Source of the DNA: Xanthomonas sp. SI
Lineage (GTDB): Bacteria; Pseudomonadota; Gammaproteobacteria; Xanthomonadales; Xanthomonadaceae
Direction: 5' to 3'
DNA: 64,000 bases
Assembly (NCBI RefSeq): GCF_014236855.1
Contig: NZ_CP051261.1
Location: 1,302,001 to 1,366,000 of the forward strand
This document shows, piece after piece, positions 50,773-61,627 of the stretch (positions are counted from its first letter, which is position 1; each line of letters begins with the position of its first letter). The notes under the pieces are model-generated. The model did not search any database, had not been told where the DNA came from, and saw only the letters and a list, made by a program, of their open reading frames with translations. The translations under genes and the position numbers were made by a program.

Positions 50773-53157
50773 TCACCAGCGGTAGTTGATCCGCCCATAT
50801 ACGTAGGCGCCGTTGAAACCGTACGGCGAGTAGTTGCTGTAGGGCAGCATGCCGTAGGTGGAGTTGACCAGATTGGTGGTCTTGTCCGGGTACTGGTCGA
50901 GCAGGTTGTCGGCGCCCAGGGTCAGCGTCCAGTTGTCGCTGGGCTTGAAGCTGGCCGAGGCGTCCACCACCCAGCTCGCGTCGTAGGTCTGGTCGCGCGC
51001 GGCGCTGGCCGAGTTGCGCACGGTGAAATCGCCGTAGCGGGTGGCGGCCAGGTTGAGGTCCCAACGCTGCAGCTTCCAGGTGCCGCTGAGGATGATCTTG
51101 TCCTTCGGGAAGCTGTCCTCCAGGCGCCCGATCTCGTCGCGGCCCAGAGTGGTCTGGGTCGAGCCGATGTCCACCAGCGCCTGCGGCTGCTCCACCGCAT
51201 GGGTGATCTCGGTCTTGCTGTAGCCGTAGCTGGCGGTGAGATCCAGCGAGCTGGCCGCGAACGGGATCGTGTAGGTGCCGACCAGGTCGACGCCGCGGGT
51301 GCGGGTGTCGGCCGCATTGCTGAAGTAGCGCACGCTGGTGACGTTGGAATAGCCCAGGCTCTGCAACTGCGCCAGCACGGCGGCGTCGTTGAGGTTGGAG
51401 GACAGCAGGATGCGGTCGTCGATCTTGATCTGGTACGCGTCCAGGGTCACGTACAGGCGTTCCACCGGCTGCAGCACCAGGCCCAGGCTGTAGGACAGCG
51501 AGGTCTCCGCCTTCAGCGGCGCGGCGCCCAGCGCCTGGGCCACGGCGCTGTCCACCGGGAAGGTGCCCGATTCGAAGAAGCTGCCGTTGATGTAGCTGCT
51601 GGTCACCGCCTGGTACTGCTGCTGCGCCAGCGACGGCGCGCGGAAGCCGCTGGCCACGGTGCCGCGCAGCGCGACCTTGTCGGTGAACGCGTAGCGCGCC
51701 GACAGCTTGCCCGAGCTCTTGCTGCCGAAGTCCGAGTAGTCCTCGTAGCGGCCGGTGAGGCCGGCGGAGAACTTGTCGGTGAAGTCGGCTTCCAGCCCGG
51801 CGTAGACCGCGTAGTTATGGCGGTCCGAATGCACGGCGTTGGCCGGCGAGAAGCCGGCGAAGCCCTGCGCGCCGCCGGTGGTGCCGGTGTAGGAGGCCAG
51901 TTCGCCCGGCGACTGGTTCCACTTCTCCTGGCGGTATTCGGCGCCGAAGGACAGCGTCACCGGATAGGCCAGACCCCATTCCAGCGGCTGGGTGAAATCG
52001 GCGTTGACGATGTTCTGGGTGTACTCCAGCGCGCCGTCGTAGAAGCTGCTCGGGCTGTCGCTGCCGAGACTGTAGTTGATGCTGTTGCGGGTGTTGAAGT
52101 CGATCTTGTTGTAGCCGTAGTTGTAGCTCACGTCCCAGCCGAAGCCGCCTTCGGTGCTGCCCTTGAGCCCGGCCACCAGCGAGCGGTCCTTGGAGTACTG
52201 CGCAATCTCCGGCACGTAACCGTCGGGATAGGTCTGCGCCAGCAGCGCGCTCTGCCCGTTGTGGTTGCGCGAGCGGTAGAACGCGAACGAGGTGATGTCG
52301 CGGTTGCTGGCGATGGCGGTGGCGTAGCCGGTGACGCGGTCGCTGAAGCGGAACTCGCCGTTGGCCGAGACCGCGGTCGCGTCGACCTGCGGATCGCCGT
52401 AGACGAAGGTGGTCTCGCCGATGCCCGGGTAGTTGCCGGTGTTCGGCGCGGTGCCCTGGTACGGGCCGGCGCGGTTGGTTTCGTCCTGCTGGCTGATCTG
52501 GCCGGCCACATGCAGGCTGCCGCGGCCGTCGCCGAAGCCGATCCCGGTATCGCCGGAGAGTTGCGACTTGGCGCCGTCGCCGGCCGAGTACTGGCCGTGG
52601 TCGATCGCCAGGCTGCCGCCTTCGCTCGAACCCTTCAGCACGATGTTGATCACCCCGGCGATGGCGTCGGAGCCGTACTGCGCCGAGGCGCCGTCGCGCA
52701 GCACTTCCACGCGCTCGATCGCCGCGATCGGGATCGCGTTGATGTCCACCGCCGAGGCGCCGCGGCCGATGCTGCCGTTGACGTTGATCTGCGCGGACGT
52801 GTGGCGGCGCTTGCCGTTGACCAGCACCAGTACCTGGTCCGGCGACAGCCCGCGCAGCTGCGCCGGGCGGATGCCGCTGGTGCCGTCGGTCAGTGCCGGG
52901 CGCGGGAAGTTCAGCGAGGGCAGCACGCGCGACAGCGCGGTGGCCAGCTCGGAGGTGCCGGTGGACTGCAGCGCTTCGGTGCTGATGATGTCGATCGGCG
53001 ACTGCGACTCTGCCACGGTGCGGTCGCTGACCCGGGTGCCGGTGACGATGACGGTGTCGAGCGTGCTCGGGGTGTCGGTGCTGGTCTGGGCCAGGACCGA
53101 AGGGGCGGCGAGGGCGGCGAGCACGGCGCTCGCCAACAGGGACAACGGACGGTTCAT
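50773..53157 (-). CDS. TonB-dependent receptor, tandem copy 2
   Basis: The product has 794 residues from ATG 53157, with GGAG 6 bases upstream. The signal peptide ends at APSVLAQT; TonB box TLDTVIVTG. The plug is nearly the same as copy 1 (TVAESQSPIDIIS, AQLRGLSPDQVLVLVNGKRR, IERVEVLRDGASAQYGSDA). The barrel ends VYGRINYRW. The plug is conserved with copies 1 and 3 while barrel loops differ, as expected for receptors that share TonB but differ in ligand. Substrate unknown. Confidence 0.94.
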   Translation of the reverse strand: MNRPLSLLASAVLAALAAPSVLAQTSTDTPSTLDTVIVTGTRVSDRTVAESQSPIDIISTEALQSTGTSELATALSRVLPSLNFPRPALTDGTSGIRPAQLRGLSPDQVLVLVNGKRRHTSAQINVNGSIGRGASAVDINAIPIAAIERVEVLRDGASAQYGSDAIAGVINIVLKGSSEGGSLAIDHGQYSAGDGAKSQLSGDTGIGFGDGRGSLHVAGQISQQDETNRAGPYQGTAPNTGNYPGIGETTFVYGDPQVDATAVSANGEFRFSDRVTGYATAIASNRDITSFAFYRSRNHNGQSALLAQTYPDGYVPEIAQYSKDRSLVAGLKGSTEGGFGWDVSYNYGYNKIDFNTRNSINYSLGSDSPSSFYDGALEYTQNIVNADFTQPLEWGLAYPVTLSFGAEYRQEKWNQSPGELASYTGTTGGAQGFAGFSPANAVHSDRHNYAVYAGLEADFTDKFSAGLTGRYEDYSDFGSKSSGKLSARYAFTDKVALRGTVASGFRAPSLAQQQYQAVTSSYINGSFFESGTFPVDSAVAQALGAAPLKAETSLSYSLGLVLQPVERLYVTLDAYQIKIDDRILLSSNLNDAAVLAQLQSLGYSNVTSVRYFSNAADTRTRGVDLVGTYTIPFAASSLDLTASYGYSKTEITHAVEQPQALVDIGSTQTTLGRDEIGRLEDSFPKDKIILSGTWKLQRWDLNLAATRYGDFTVRNSASAARDQTYDASWVVDASASFKPSDNWTLTLGADNLLDQYPDKTTNLVNSTYGMLPYSNYSPYGFNGAYVYGRINYRW

Positions 53158-53331
53158 GGAAAACTCCAACAGATGCCGAAACGGCAAAGGGGGGCGGTCG
53201 CTGTGCGACGCCGGCCATGCGGGCCTGCCCCAGGGGTCGTTATTATTATTTAACAATCGCGCGGCAGTGCAGCATGCCTCTGCATGTTCTTATGCCTTTC
53301 AGTTCTAAGTGGAATGGCGGCTCGCCCCAAT

Positions 53332-53372
53332 GGCACAGGCCGCCCACGCCCTGCGGCGGAGCGGCCTGTGCC
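53332..53372 (-). terminator. Stem-loop after the third tandem receptor gene
   Basis: A perfect 12-bp inverted repeat GGCACAGGCCGC / GCGGCCTGTGCC with a 17-base loop, 33 bases past the stop of receptor copy 3. There is no T-run. Confidence 0.6.
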
Positions 53373-53404
53373 GGGTGCGGCAGTGCGGCTGGCCTGGAGG
53401 TTGC

Positions 53405-55795
53405 CTAGAAGCGGTAGCTCACCCGGCCGAACCAGTAGCGGCCGTTGAAGCCGAACGGGGACAGCGACGAGTACTGCAGGCCGCTGGGGCGATCCTCGTA
53501 GATGTTGTTCGGCGCCGACCGGGTCGGGTACTGGTTGCTGAGGTTGTCCGCGCCCACGCTGAAGGTGAGGTCGCGCCAGGTGTAGCTGGTGGATACGTTC
53601 AACAGCCAGCGTGCGGCGAAGCTCTGGTCCTGGCTGCCGTCGGCGTTGTCGCCGCGGCGGGTGACCGCGCCATAGCGGGTGGCGTCGCCGCGCACGCTCC
53701 AGCCGGCGCGGTTCCATTCGGCACTGAGCACGTACTTGGTGCGCGGGGTGGCATCGGTCAGCAAGCCCTGGCTGGCGCGCCGGAAGTTGGGATCGGAGAC
53801 CTCCAGGATCTCGGTCTTGTTGTAGTTGGCGCTGAGGCTCAGGTTGAGCTTGCCGGCCTGCTCCAGATCGAGCAGATAGTTGTTCACCCAGTCGACGCCG
53901 CGGGTACGGGTGGTGGCGCCGTTGACGAAGAACTGCACAGCGGTGACCTGCCCGATCGGTACGTCCAGCGACAGCTGGTCCGAATACAGGATCTGGTCCC
54001 AGATGCGGATCTGGTACAGGTCCAGGGTGGAGCTGAAGGCGGTGCCGGCCTGCCACACCGCGCCGACGCTGTAGTTGCTGGATTTTTCCGGGGTCAGCGG
54101 CTTGGCGCCGAGCGCGATGGCCACCGGGTCGGAGGTGCGGTAGGTGCCGATCTGGGTCAGTTGCCCGTTCTGCAGCAGGGTCACCACCGAGGCGTAGTTC
54201 TGCTGCGCCAGCGAGGGCGCGCGGAAGCCGTTGGAGACGGTGCCGCGCAGGGCGAAGGCGTCGCTGAGCTGGTAGCGCGCCGACAGCTTGCCGGAGCGGG
54301 TGGAGCCGGCGTCGCTGTAGTCCTCGTAGCGCGCGGCCAGGCCGCCGGAGAGTTTCTCGGTCAGGTCGGCCTCCAGGTCGGCATAGACCGCCTTGCTGTG
54401 CCGCTCGAAGTCGCCGGCCACCGCCGGCGACAGGCCCGGGAATACCTGCGAGCCGCCCGGATAGGCGCTGCCGGTATCGGGGTTGATCGTGGTCGGGTCG
54501 AAGAAGTACGAGTCCGGCGAGCCGGCGCTTACCGCGTACTTGTCCTGCCGGTATTCGGCGCCGAAGGCCAGGTTGACCGGATAGGCCAGGCCCCAGTCGA
54601 AGGACTTGCTGAAGTCCGCATTGAGCACGCCCTGCCGGTTGCGGAAACCGCCGGCATTGAAGCGGGTGGGCGAGGCGCCGGTGGTCCAGTACAGATTGGT
54701 GTTGATGGTGTTGAGCAGGTTGAAGGTAACGTCGTTCTCGCCGTAGTCGGCGGAGACGTCCCAGGTCCAGTCGCTGTCGGTGCTGCCCTTGAGGCCGAGC
54801 ACCGCGGCGCGGTCGTTGGACGGGTTATAGATCTGCGGCAGGAAGCCGTTGGGGTAGATCGCCTGCACGTTGCGGTCGCTGTTGTCCCAGGCGCGGTAGT
54901 AGCCGTTGGATACCACCTCGCGGCGGCTGAAGTTGGCGTAGCCGTACAGGTCGATGCGCGGGGTCAGCGCATAGCCGAAGCTGAGCAGGCCCTGGTAGGT
55001 CTTGACCGCGGGGTCGCCATAGCGCTGGTACGGAATGCCGCTGGGGTTGTCGGCGCCGGCCACGGTGGTGGCCTTGTCGGCGTTCTCGGCGCGGTTGGTG
55101 TTCATCGCGTTCTGGTAGTTCCAGGACAGCCTCACCCAACCGGGCGCTTCGCCGTCGTTCGCGCCGCCGAAGGCCAGTCCGTAGGAGCCGTCCACGCCGT
55201 TCTGCGCGCCGTCGCCCTGGTCCATGATGCCGCCGTTGACCGAGACGCTGTTGCTGCCGGGCTTGGCGCCGTGCTTGAGCACGATGTTGATCACCCCGGC
55301 GATCGCATCGGAGCCGTACTGCGCGGAGGCGCCGTCGCGCAGCACCTCGATGCGCGCGATCGCCGACATCGGGATCGAATTGAGATCGGCCGGCGCCGAG
55401 CCGCGGCCGACCGACGGGTTGTAGTTGACCAGCGAGGTGGTGTGGTAGCGCTTGCCGTCCACCAGCACCAGCACCGCGTCGGGGGACAGGCCGCGCAGGG
55501 TGGCCGGGCGCAGCGCGTCGTTGCCGTCGTTGATCGCCGGGCGCGGGAAGTTCAGCGACGGCAGCAGCTTGCCCAGGGCGCTGCCCAGGTCGCTGGCGCC
55601 GGTCGCCTGCAGCGATTCGGGGCCGATGATGTCGATCGGCGATTGCGACTCGGCCACCGTGCGGTCGGCGATGCGGGTGCCGGTGACGATGACGTTGTCC
55701 AGGGTCTTGGGCGCCTGGTCTTGCTGGGCGAAGCCGGTGCCGGAGGCGAGGGCGAGCAGGATGGCGCTGGCCAGGGGGAGCGGGCGGTGCTTCAT
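53405..55795 (-). CDS. TonB-dependent receptor, tandem copy 3
   Basis: The product has 796 residues from ATG 55795. The signal peptide ends at GTGFAQQ, with TonB box TLDNVIVTG. The plug has TVAESQSPIDIIG, ATLRGLSPDAVLVLVDGKRY and IARIEVLRDGASAQYGSDA. The barrel ends YWFGRVSYRF. An acidic/Gly-rich early barrel segment (MDQGDGAQNG) is absent from copies 1 and 2. It is the most upstream of three same-strand receptors; the AT-rich segment at about 55885-55905 (AAATATTTTTTTAACC) should hold its promoter. Confidence 0.94.
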   Translation of the reverse strand: MKHRPLPLASAILLALASGTGFAQQDQAPKTLDNVIVTGTRIADRTVAESQSPIDIIGPESLQATGASDLGSALGKLLPSLNFPRPAINDGNDALRPATLRGLSPDAVLVLVDGKRYHTTSLVNYNPSVGRGSAPADLNSIPMSAIARIEVLRDGASAQYGSDAIAGVINIVLKHGAKPGSNSVSVNGGIMDQGDGAQNGVDGSYGLAFGGANDGEAPGWVRLSWNYQNAMNTNRAENADKATTVAGADNPSGIPYQRYGDPAVKTYQGLLSFGYALTPRIDLYGYANFSRREVVSNGYYRAWDNSDRNVQAIYPNGFLPQIYNPSNDRAAVLGLKGSTDSDWTWDVSADYGENDVTFNLLNTINTNLYWTTGASPTRFNAGGFRNRQGVLNADFSKSFDWGLAYPVNLAFGAEYRQDKYAVSAGSPDSYFFDPTTINPDTGSAYPGGSQVFPGLSPAVAGDFERHSKAVYADLEADLTEKLSGGLAARYEDYSDAGSTRSGKLSARYQLSDAFALRGTVSNGFRAPSLAQQNYASVVTLLQNGQLTQIGTYRTSDPVAIALGAKPLTPEKSSNYSVGAVWQAGTAFSSTLDLYQIRIWDQILYSDQLSLDVPIGQVTAVQFFVNGATTRTRGVDWVNNYLLDLEQAGKLNLSLSANYNKTEILEVSDPNFRRASQGLLTDATPRTKYVLSAEWNRAGWSVRGDATRYGAVTRRGDNADGSQDQSFAARWLLNVSTSYTWRDLTFSVGADNLSNQYPTRSAPNNIYEDRPSGLQYSSLSPFGFNGRYWFGRVSYRF

Positions 55796-56074
55796 CGTAC
55801 GGAGACTCCAGTGGCTGGGGGGATGGCGTGGGTCTGAGTGCCCGGAGGCAGTGCGGCGTGCTGCAGTGCAGCGATAAATCCTCCCGATTGAAATATTTTT
55901 TTAACCAAAGCGCGTATACAAAAACGGTATTGGGTCGTGTTGCCGGTCGCCGGGCAGTCCCGATCCACGGCCCGGCCGCTGGGCGCCGACGCCGGCCATG
56001 GCCCGGACCCGGGGTGGGCCATCCGGGACGAAGCGGATACACTGCCGCCTCGAACGTCGAGTGCCCCCCATCCC

Positions 56075-57931
<1,857 letters not shown>

Positions 57932-57937
57932 CGCGCC

Positions 57938-57962
57938 GCGCCTGCGTTGCGCTCGCAGGCGC
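57938..57962 (+). terminator. Stem-loop after the ABC-F gene
   Basis: A perfect 9-bp stem GCGCCTGCG / CGCAGGCGC with a 7-base loop, 6 bases past the stop. No T-run is present. Confidence 0.55.
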
Positions 57963-58048
57963 AGTCCGTTGCGGTGCTGTGCGCCCAAGCGCGTTCATGC
58001 CGACGCCGATAAGCTTGTGCCGATGACAGCGAACGGGGCCAGCCAACC

Positions 58049-58561
58049 ATGATCAGCGGCATCATCAGCGTGGACGACTATCTTGCCGCGCAACGCTTGC
58101 ACCACGGGCGCTTGTTCCGGCGTGCGCTGACGCTGATGGCGGTGCTGCTGCTTGTCGGGATGCCGCTCTTGCTATTCGGTAGCCCCGATTCCATCCGAAG
58201 TCTGATCGGCGGCCTGCTGGTCGGCATGGGCGGCGGCGGTCTGATCGGCTTTCCCTTGCTGTACAAGTGGAAAATACCGCGCAAGGTGCGGCGCCTGCAT
58301 GCGCAGCAGGCCACCCTGCGGCATAGCATTACCTATGCCTGGGACGAGGATGGCTTGGAGGTGTCGTGGTCGGGTGGACGGGCGCGCCGTTCCTGGACCG
58401 ATTTCATCCGCTATCGCGAAAGTCCGCGGGTGCTGCTGCTGTACCACAACGACATGTTGTTCGACATGGTGCCTACCTCCTGGTTCGTCGATGACGCCCA
58501 GCGCGAAGCGTTTCAGCGGTTGGCGTCGCGGGTGAGAAACGGCGCTGCGCGCGCGGTGTAG
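58049..58561 (+). CDS. YcxB-like membrane protein
   Basis: The 170-residue product has two hydrophobic helices (residues ~28-44 LTLMAVLLLVGMPLLLF and ~51-70 SLIGGLLVGMGGGGLIGFPL). The C-terminal part matches the YcxB-like pattern: LRHSITYAWDEDGLEVSWSG, SWTDFIRYRESPRVLLLYHN, FDMVPTSWFVDDAQREAFQRL. The family function is unknown; the C-terminal domain faces the cytoplasm and resembles a small PH-like fold. The gene stands alone, after the ABC-F gene. Confidence 0.85.
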   Translation: MISGIISVDDYLAAQRLHHGRLFRRALTLMAVLLLVGMPLLLFGSPDSIRSLIGGLLVGMGGGGLIGFPLLYKWKIPRKVRRLHAQQATLRHSITYAWDEDGLEVSWSGGRARRSWTDFIRYRESPRVLLLYHNDMLFDMVPTSWFVDDAQREAFQRLASRVRNGAARAV

Positions 58562-58712
58562 CGACCGCTACGCATGCGCCTGGGCGGACGCGAACGGCGA
58601 TGCCGCGTGGCTGGTGCATGACGACCGTCTATGGCATGACCAGAGCGACTGGCTAAGAAACCGAGCGCCCACTTCGCGCTTGCCGGCATGGTGCCGGCGT
58701 GCCCGTCCTGGC

Positions 58713-59003
58713 TCAGGCGGCGGCGCTGGCCACCACCAGCAGTCCGCCAGCGATGGCGGCCCAGTCCAGCGGCGTACGCGAGCGCAGGCCGCGCAGCGAC
58801 GGGCGTGCCGTCGGCGTCGGCCGCAAGCCGGCCTTGATCCCCATCAAGGCCAAGCCGGCCGCGCTCAGCGCCCAATGCCATTCGCTCGCGCCGCTGCGCA
58901 GGAAATAGGTCAAGTGCAATACGCACAGGCAGGCCAGCACGGCGGCCAGGACGATGTCGCGCGAAACCAGGGCCGGACGAGCGGCCATGACGAAACGGTT
59001 CAT
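58713..59003 (-). CDS. Small membrane protein of unknown function
   Basis: The product has 96 residues from ATG 59003. Two to three hydrophobic helices are seen: DIVLAAVLACLCVLHLTYFL, WALSAAGLALMGIKAGL and WAAIAGGLLVVASAAA, separated by a basic, Pro/Thr-rich loop. No domain was recognised. Codon usage is ordinary for the window. It is a plausible but not strongly supported gene. Confidence 0.6.
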   Translation of the reverse strand: MNRFVMAARPALVSRDIVLAAVLACLCVLHLTYFLRSGASEWHWALSAAGLALMGIKAGLRPTPTARPSLRGLRSRTPLDWAAIAGGLLVVASAAA

Positions 59004-59319
59004 TGCGTGTTCCCCCCAAGAAACAGGATTGCCTTCCCCAGGCACACATTACGACTGCGACTCTGATCATAGTTCTGCTTCTGGATGGTCGCCAAGCGGC
59101 AGTGCACAAATTCTTCACATCTCTTGGCCTGTGTGCCGTGCGCCTCCCGGTCTCCATGCCGGTGCGGCGTCTACCAGGTGCGGCGGCGGTGCTGAAGACT
59201 TGTGCGATGGCCGGAACCGGCTCCGGTATGCGTTGAATCATGGGATGTGGACGTGGGGACGGTGCCGGTGGATGCGCTGCACTGGCGGCGGCCTCTGGAG
59301 GCGACTCAAGGAGCACGGC
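59004..59319. other. Intergenic region ahead of the lipoprotein hydrolase
   Basis: About 315 bases between divergent genes. Only short overlapping frames are present. The segment 59058-59125 is less GC-rich (CTGATCATAGTTCTGCTTCT, AAATTCTTCACATCTCTTGG) and may hold promoters. No inverted repeats were found. Confidence 0.5.
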
Positions 59320-60564
59320 ATGAACCGAGTCATGGCAACGGCACTGCTGTTCGCGTTGCTGGCCGGCTGCGCCAGTTACGGCCAGCAACGGACGCAGCGG
59401 GCGAGCTGCCGAGAGGTCTCGCCCCTGGCCAGCGAGTGCAAGGCGGCGGAATTCATCGTGCTGGATGGGGATGGCACGGCGCCGGCGCCGGCGCTGGCCT
59501 TCGTCGAGTTCGACCAGAAGGGCGTGCCATACGATCCAGCGTCGATCGACGACGTCATCGACAAGATCGCCGCGAGCGCCGCGCAGCCGCCGCAAGGCCT
59601 GCTGCTGGTCGTGTTCATCCATGGCTGGAACCACAACGCGGCGCAGAGCGACGGCAACGTCATCGCCTTCAAGGCCTTCCTGCGCCAGTTGCAGGCGCAG
59701 GAACAGGTGCTGGCGGTGGGCAAGCGGCGTGCGGTGGTCGGCGTCTACCTGGGGTGGCAGGCCAAGGCCTCGGATAACAGCCTGCTCGAACTGCTCTCGT
59801 ATCGGGACAAGAAGGAGTTGGGGCTGACCACCGGCGTGGAGGGCGTGCGCGGCGTGCTGGCGCGCCTGGCCGAGTTGCGCCGTGCCGCGCCGGAGAGCCG
59901 CCTGGTGCTGATCGGGCATAGTTTCGGCGGCGGCGTGTTGTTCGCCGCGGTCAAGGACCGCATCGTCGCCACCGTCGGCGATCCGCAGGCGCGTCGGCAG
60001 ACGGCGTATGGCGATCTGGTGATCCTGCTCAATCCAGCGATCGAGGCCGAACAGTTCGTCGCGCTGCACCAGGCTGTCGCGCAGACGACGTTCCGCGCGT
60101 GCGAGCCGCTGGCGATGGCCAGCTTCACCTCCGAGGCCGATACCGCGCTGTCCGGCGAATTCCCGCGCGGCATGCGTCTGTTCTACCCGCAGCGGCTGGC
60201 GGCGGCGAGCGCGGACCAGGCCGCACTGATCACCACCGCGTACGGTTTGTATCCGCCGTTCTCGCGCTATCGGCTACGCGTGCTGCCGGGAGCGACAGTG
60301 CAGACCGCGCTGACCCCGGCGGCATTCACCGCGGCGGCGCGGACCTGGGGCGGCTTCAGGGCCGGCACCGGCGCATTCGCACTGGGCGGGATCGAATTGG
60401 CGTCCAGCGCGGCGCAAGCGCCGCAACCGTGGGTGCCGCTGTTGAACGTGCGCGTGGACAAGGCGCTGATCCAGGAGCACAACGCGATCTGGGATCCCAA
60501 GTTCGCCTATTTCATCCGCGGCCTGGTCGGCATGGAATTCGCCAAGGGCGACGCTTGCCGATGA
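59320..60564 (+). CDS. Lipoprotein alpha/beta hydrolase
   Basis: The product has 414 residues from ATG 59320, with AAGGAG 6 bases upstream. The lipoprotein signal is LLFALLAGCAS (Cys17). The fold is seen in LLLVVFIHGWNHNA (oxyanion strand), the nucleophile elbow VLIGHSFGGGVL and LVILLNPAIEA, where the serine and a catalytic acid lie; a late histidine (EHNAIWDP) may complete the triad. The protein probably faces the periplasm on a lipid anchor. It may be an esterase or lipase; the substrate is unknown. Confidence 0.85.
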   Translation: MNRVMATALLFALLAGCASYGQQRTQRASCREVSPLASECKAAEFIVLDGDGTAPAPALAFVEFDQKGVPYDPASIDDVIDKIAASAAQPPQGLLLVVFIHGWNHNAAQSDGNVIAFKAFLRQLQAQEQVLAVGKRRAVVGVYLGWQAKASDNSLLELLSYRDKKELGLTTGVEGVRGVLARLAELRRAAPESRLVLIGHSFGGGVLFAAVKDRIVATVGDPQARRQTAYGDLVILLNPAIEAEQFVALHQAVAQTTFRACEPLAMASFTSEADTALSGEFPRGMRLFYPQRLAAASADQAALITTAYGLYPPFSRYRLRVLPGATVQTALTPAAFTAAARTWGGFRAGTGAFALGGIELASSAAQAPQPWVPLLNVRVDKALIQEHNAIWDPKFAYFIRGLVGMEFAKGDACR

Positions 60565-60650
60565 GCCTGCGGCGCGTGCGACAGCGACCCTGTGCGGGCC
60601 GTCGTGCGCTGGCAGCGTGGCGACGGCCGAGCTTTCCGTGCGCGCTCCGC

Positions 60651-61529
60651 TCAGCTCGCCGCGTGCTGTCGCTCGGCCAGCAGCCATTCGCGCAGGCGGC
60701 GGCCGGCCTCGCTTTCCGCGCGCGAGCGCAGCCGGGTGAGCCAGTAGCGGCCGGCGTCGATGCGGGTCGGGAACGGCGCCAGCAGGCGTCCGGCGTCCAG
60801 GTCCTGGGCGAACAGGCGCAGCGGCAGCAAGGCCACGCCGGCGCCCGCCGCCGCGGCGCTGGCCAGGGTCAGCGACGAATCGCAGATCGGTCCGCTGGCG
60901 ACCACTTCCGGCGCGCCGGCCGCCTGCAGCCAGTGCGCCCATTCGTCCAGCCGGTAGGAGCGCAGCAGCGGCACGCCGCCCAGGTCGGCCGGCATGCGCA
61001 ACGATCGCGCCAGCGCCGGCGCGCACACCGGCGCGAACGGCGCGTCCAGGATCGGCGTGGCGCACTGCCCCTGCCAGTCGCCGTCGCCGAAGCGGATCGC
61101 CAGGTCCAGGCCTTCGCCGGCCAGATCGACCCGGTTGTTGTGGGTGTGCACGCGCAGTTCGATGTCCGCATGCGCGGCGTGGAAGGCGTCCAGCCGCGGC
61201 AGCAGCCAGCCCACCGCGAAGGTGCCGACCACGCCGATGCTCAGCGTCTCGCGGTAGTGGCCGCCGGAGAAGCGCTGCAGGGTGGCGGCGATGCGGTCGA
61301 AGGCCTCGGTCAGTACCGGGTGCAGGCGCTGGCCTTCGTCGGTCAGGGCCACGCCGCGCGGCAGGCGCTGGAACAGCACCACGCCCAGGCGCGCTTCCAG
61401 TTGCTTGATCTGGTGGCTGAGCGCGGCCTGAGTCACGCACAGCTCGGCGGCGGCGCGGGTCAGGTTCTGGTGGCGCGCGGCGGCTTCGAAGGCACGCAGG
61501 GCGTTCAGCGGCAGCTGCGGGCGGATCAT
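60651..61529 (-). CDS. ampR: LysR-family beta-lactamase regulator
   Basis: The 292-residue product is very close to AmpR proteins. LPLNALRAFEAAARHQNLTRA and LCVTQAALSHQIKQLEARLG form the helix-turn-helix, and GTFAVGWLLPRLDAF, THNNRVDLAGEGLDLAIRFG belong to the effector domain that binds cell-wall muropeptides. It is divergent from the beta-lactamase gene with a 98-base gap, as in other ampR-bla systems. AmpR represses or activates bla according to UDP-MurNAc-pentapeptide versus anhydro-muropeptides. Confidence 0.93.
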   Translation of the reverse strand: MIRPQLPLNALRAFEAAARHQNLTRAAAELCVTQAALSHQIKQLEARLGVVLFQRLPRGVALTDEGQRLHPVLTEAFDRIAATLQRFSGGHYRETLSIGVVGTFAVGWLLPRLDAFHAAHADIELRVHTHNNRVDLAGEGLDLAIRFGDGDWQGQCATPILDAPFAPVCAPALARSLRMPADLGGVPLLRSYRLDEWAHWLQAAGAPEVVASGPICDSSLTLASAAAAGAGVALLPLRLFAQDLDAGRLLAPFPTRIDAGRYWLTRLRSRAESEAGRRLREWLLAERQHAAS

Positions 61530-61541
61530 CGTGCGCCATTA

Positions 61542-61569
61542 GTTATTTTCATGATTGCGATTGAATAAC
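61542..61569. promoter_or_regulatory. Candidate AmpR-binding region
   Basis: In the ampR-bla gap, GTTATT and AATAAC form an inverted repeat around the AT-rich core TTCATGATTGCGATTG. LysR regulators usually bind such interrupted dyads at the divergent promoter. The exact T-N11-A site was not resolved. Confidence 0.5.
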
Positions 61570-61627
61570 CTCGCTGGTGGGCCGCGGTCAAGCTGCGCAT
61601 GATCGACGCTTCCGACGGAGGTGGACG

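Noticed and set aside
50722..55837. Very long plus-strand frames opposite the tandem receptors
   Set aside because: They are antisense frames of confirmed receptor genes, with repetitive A/R/G/V-rich translations.
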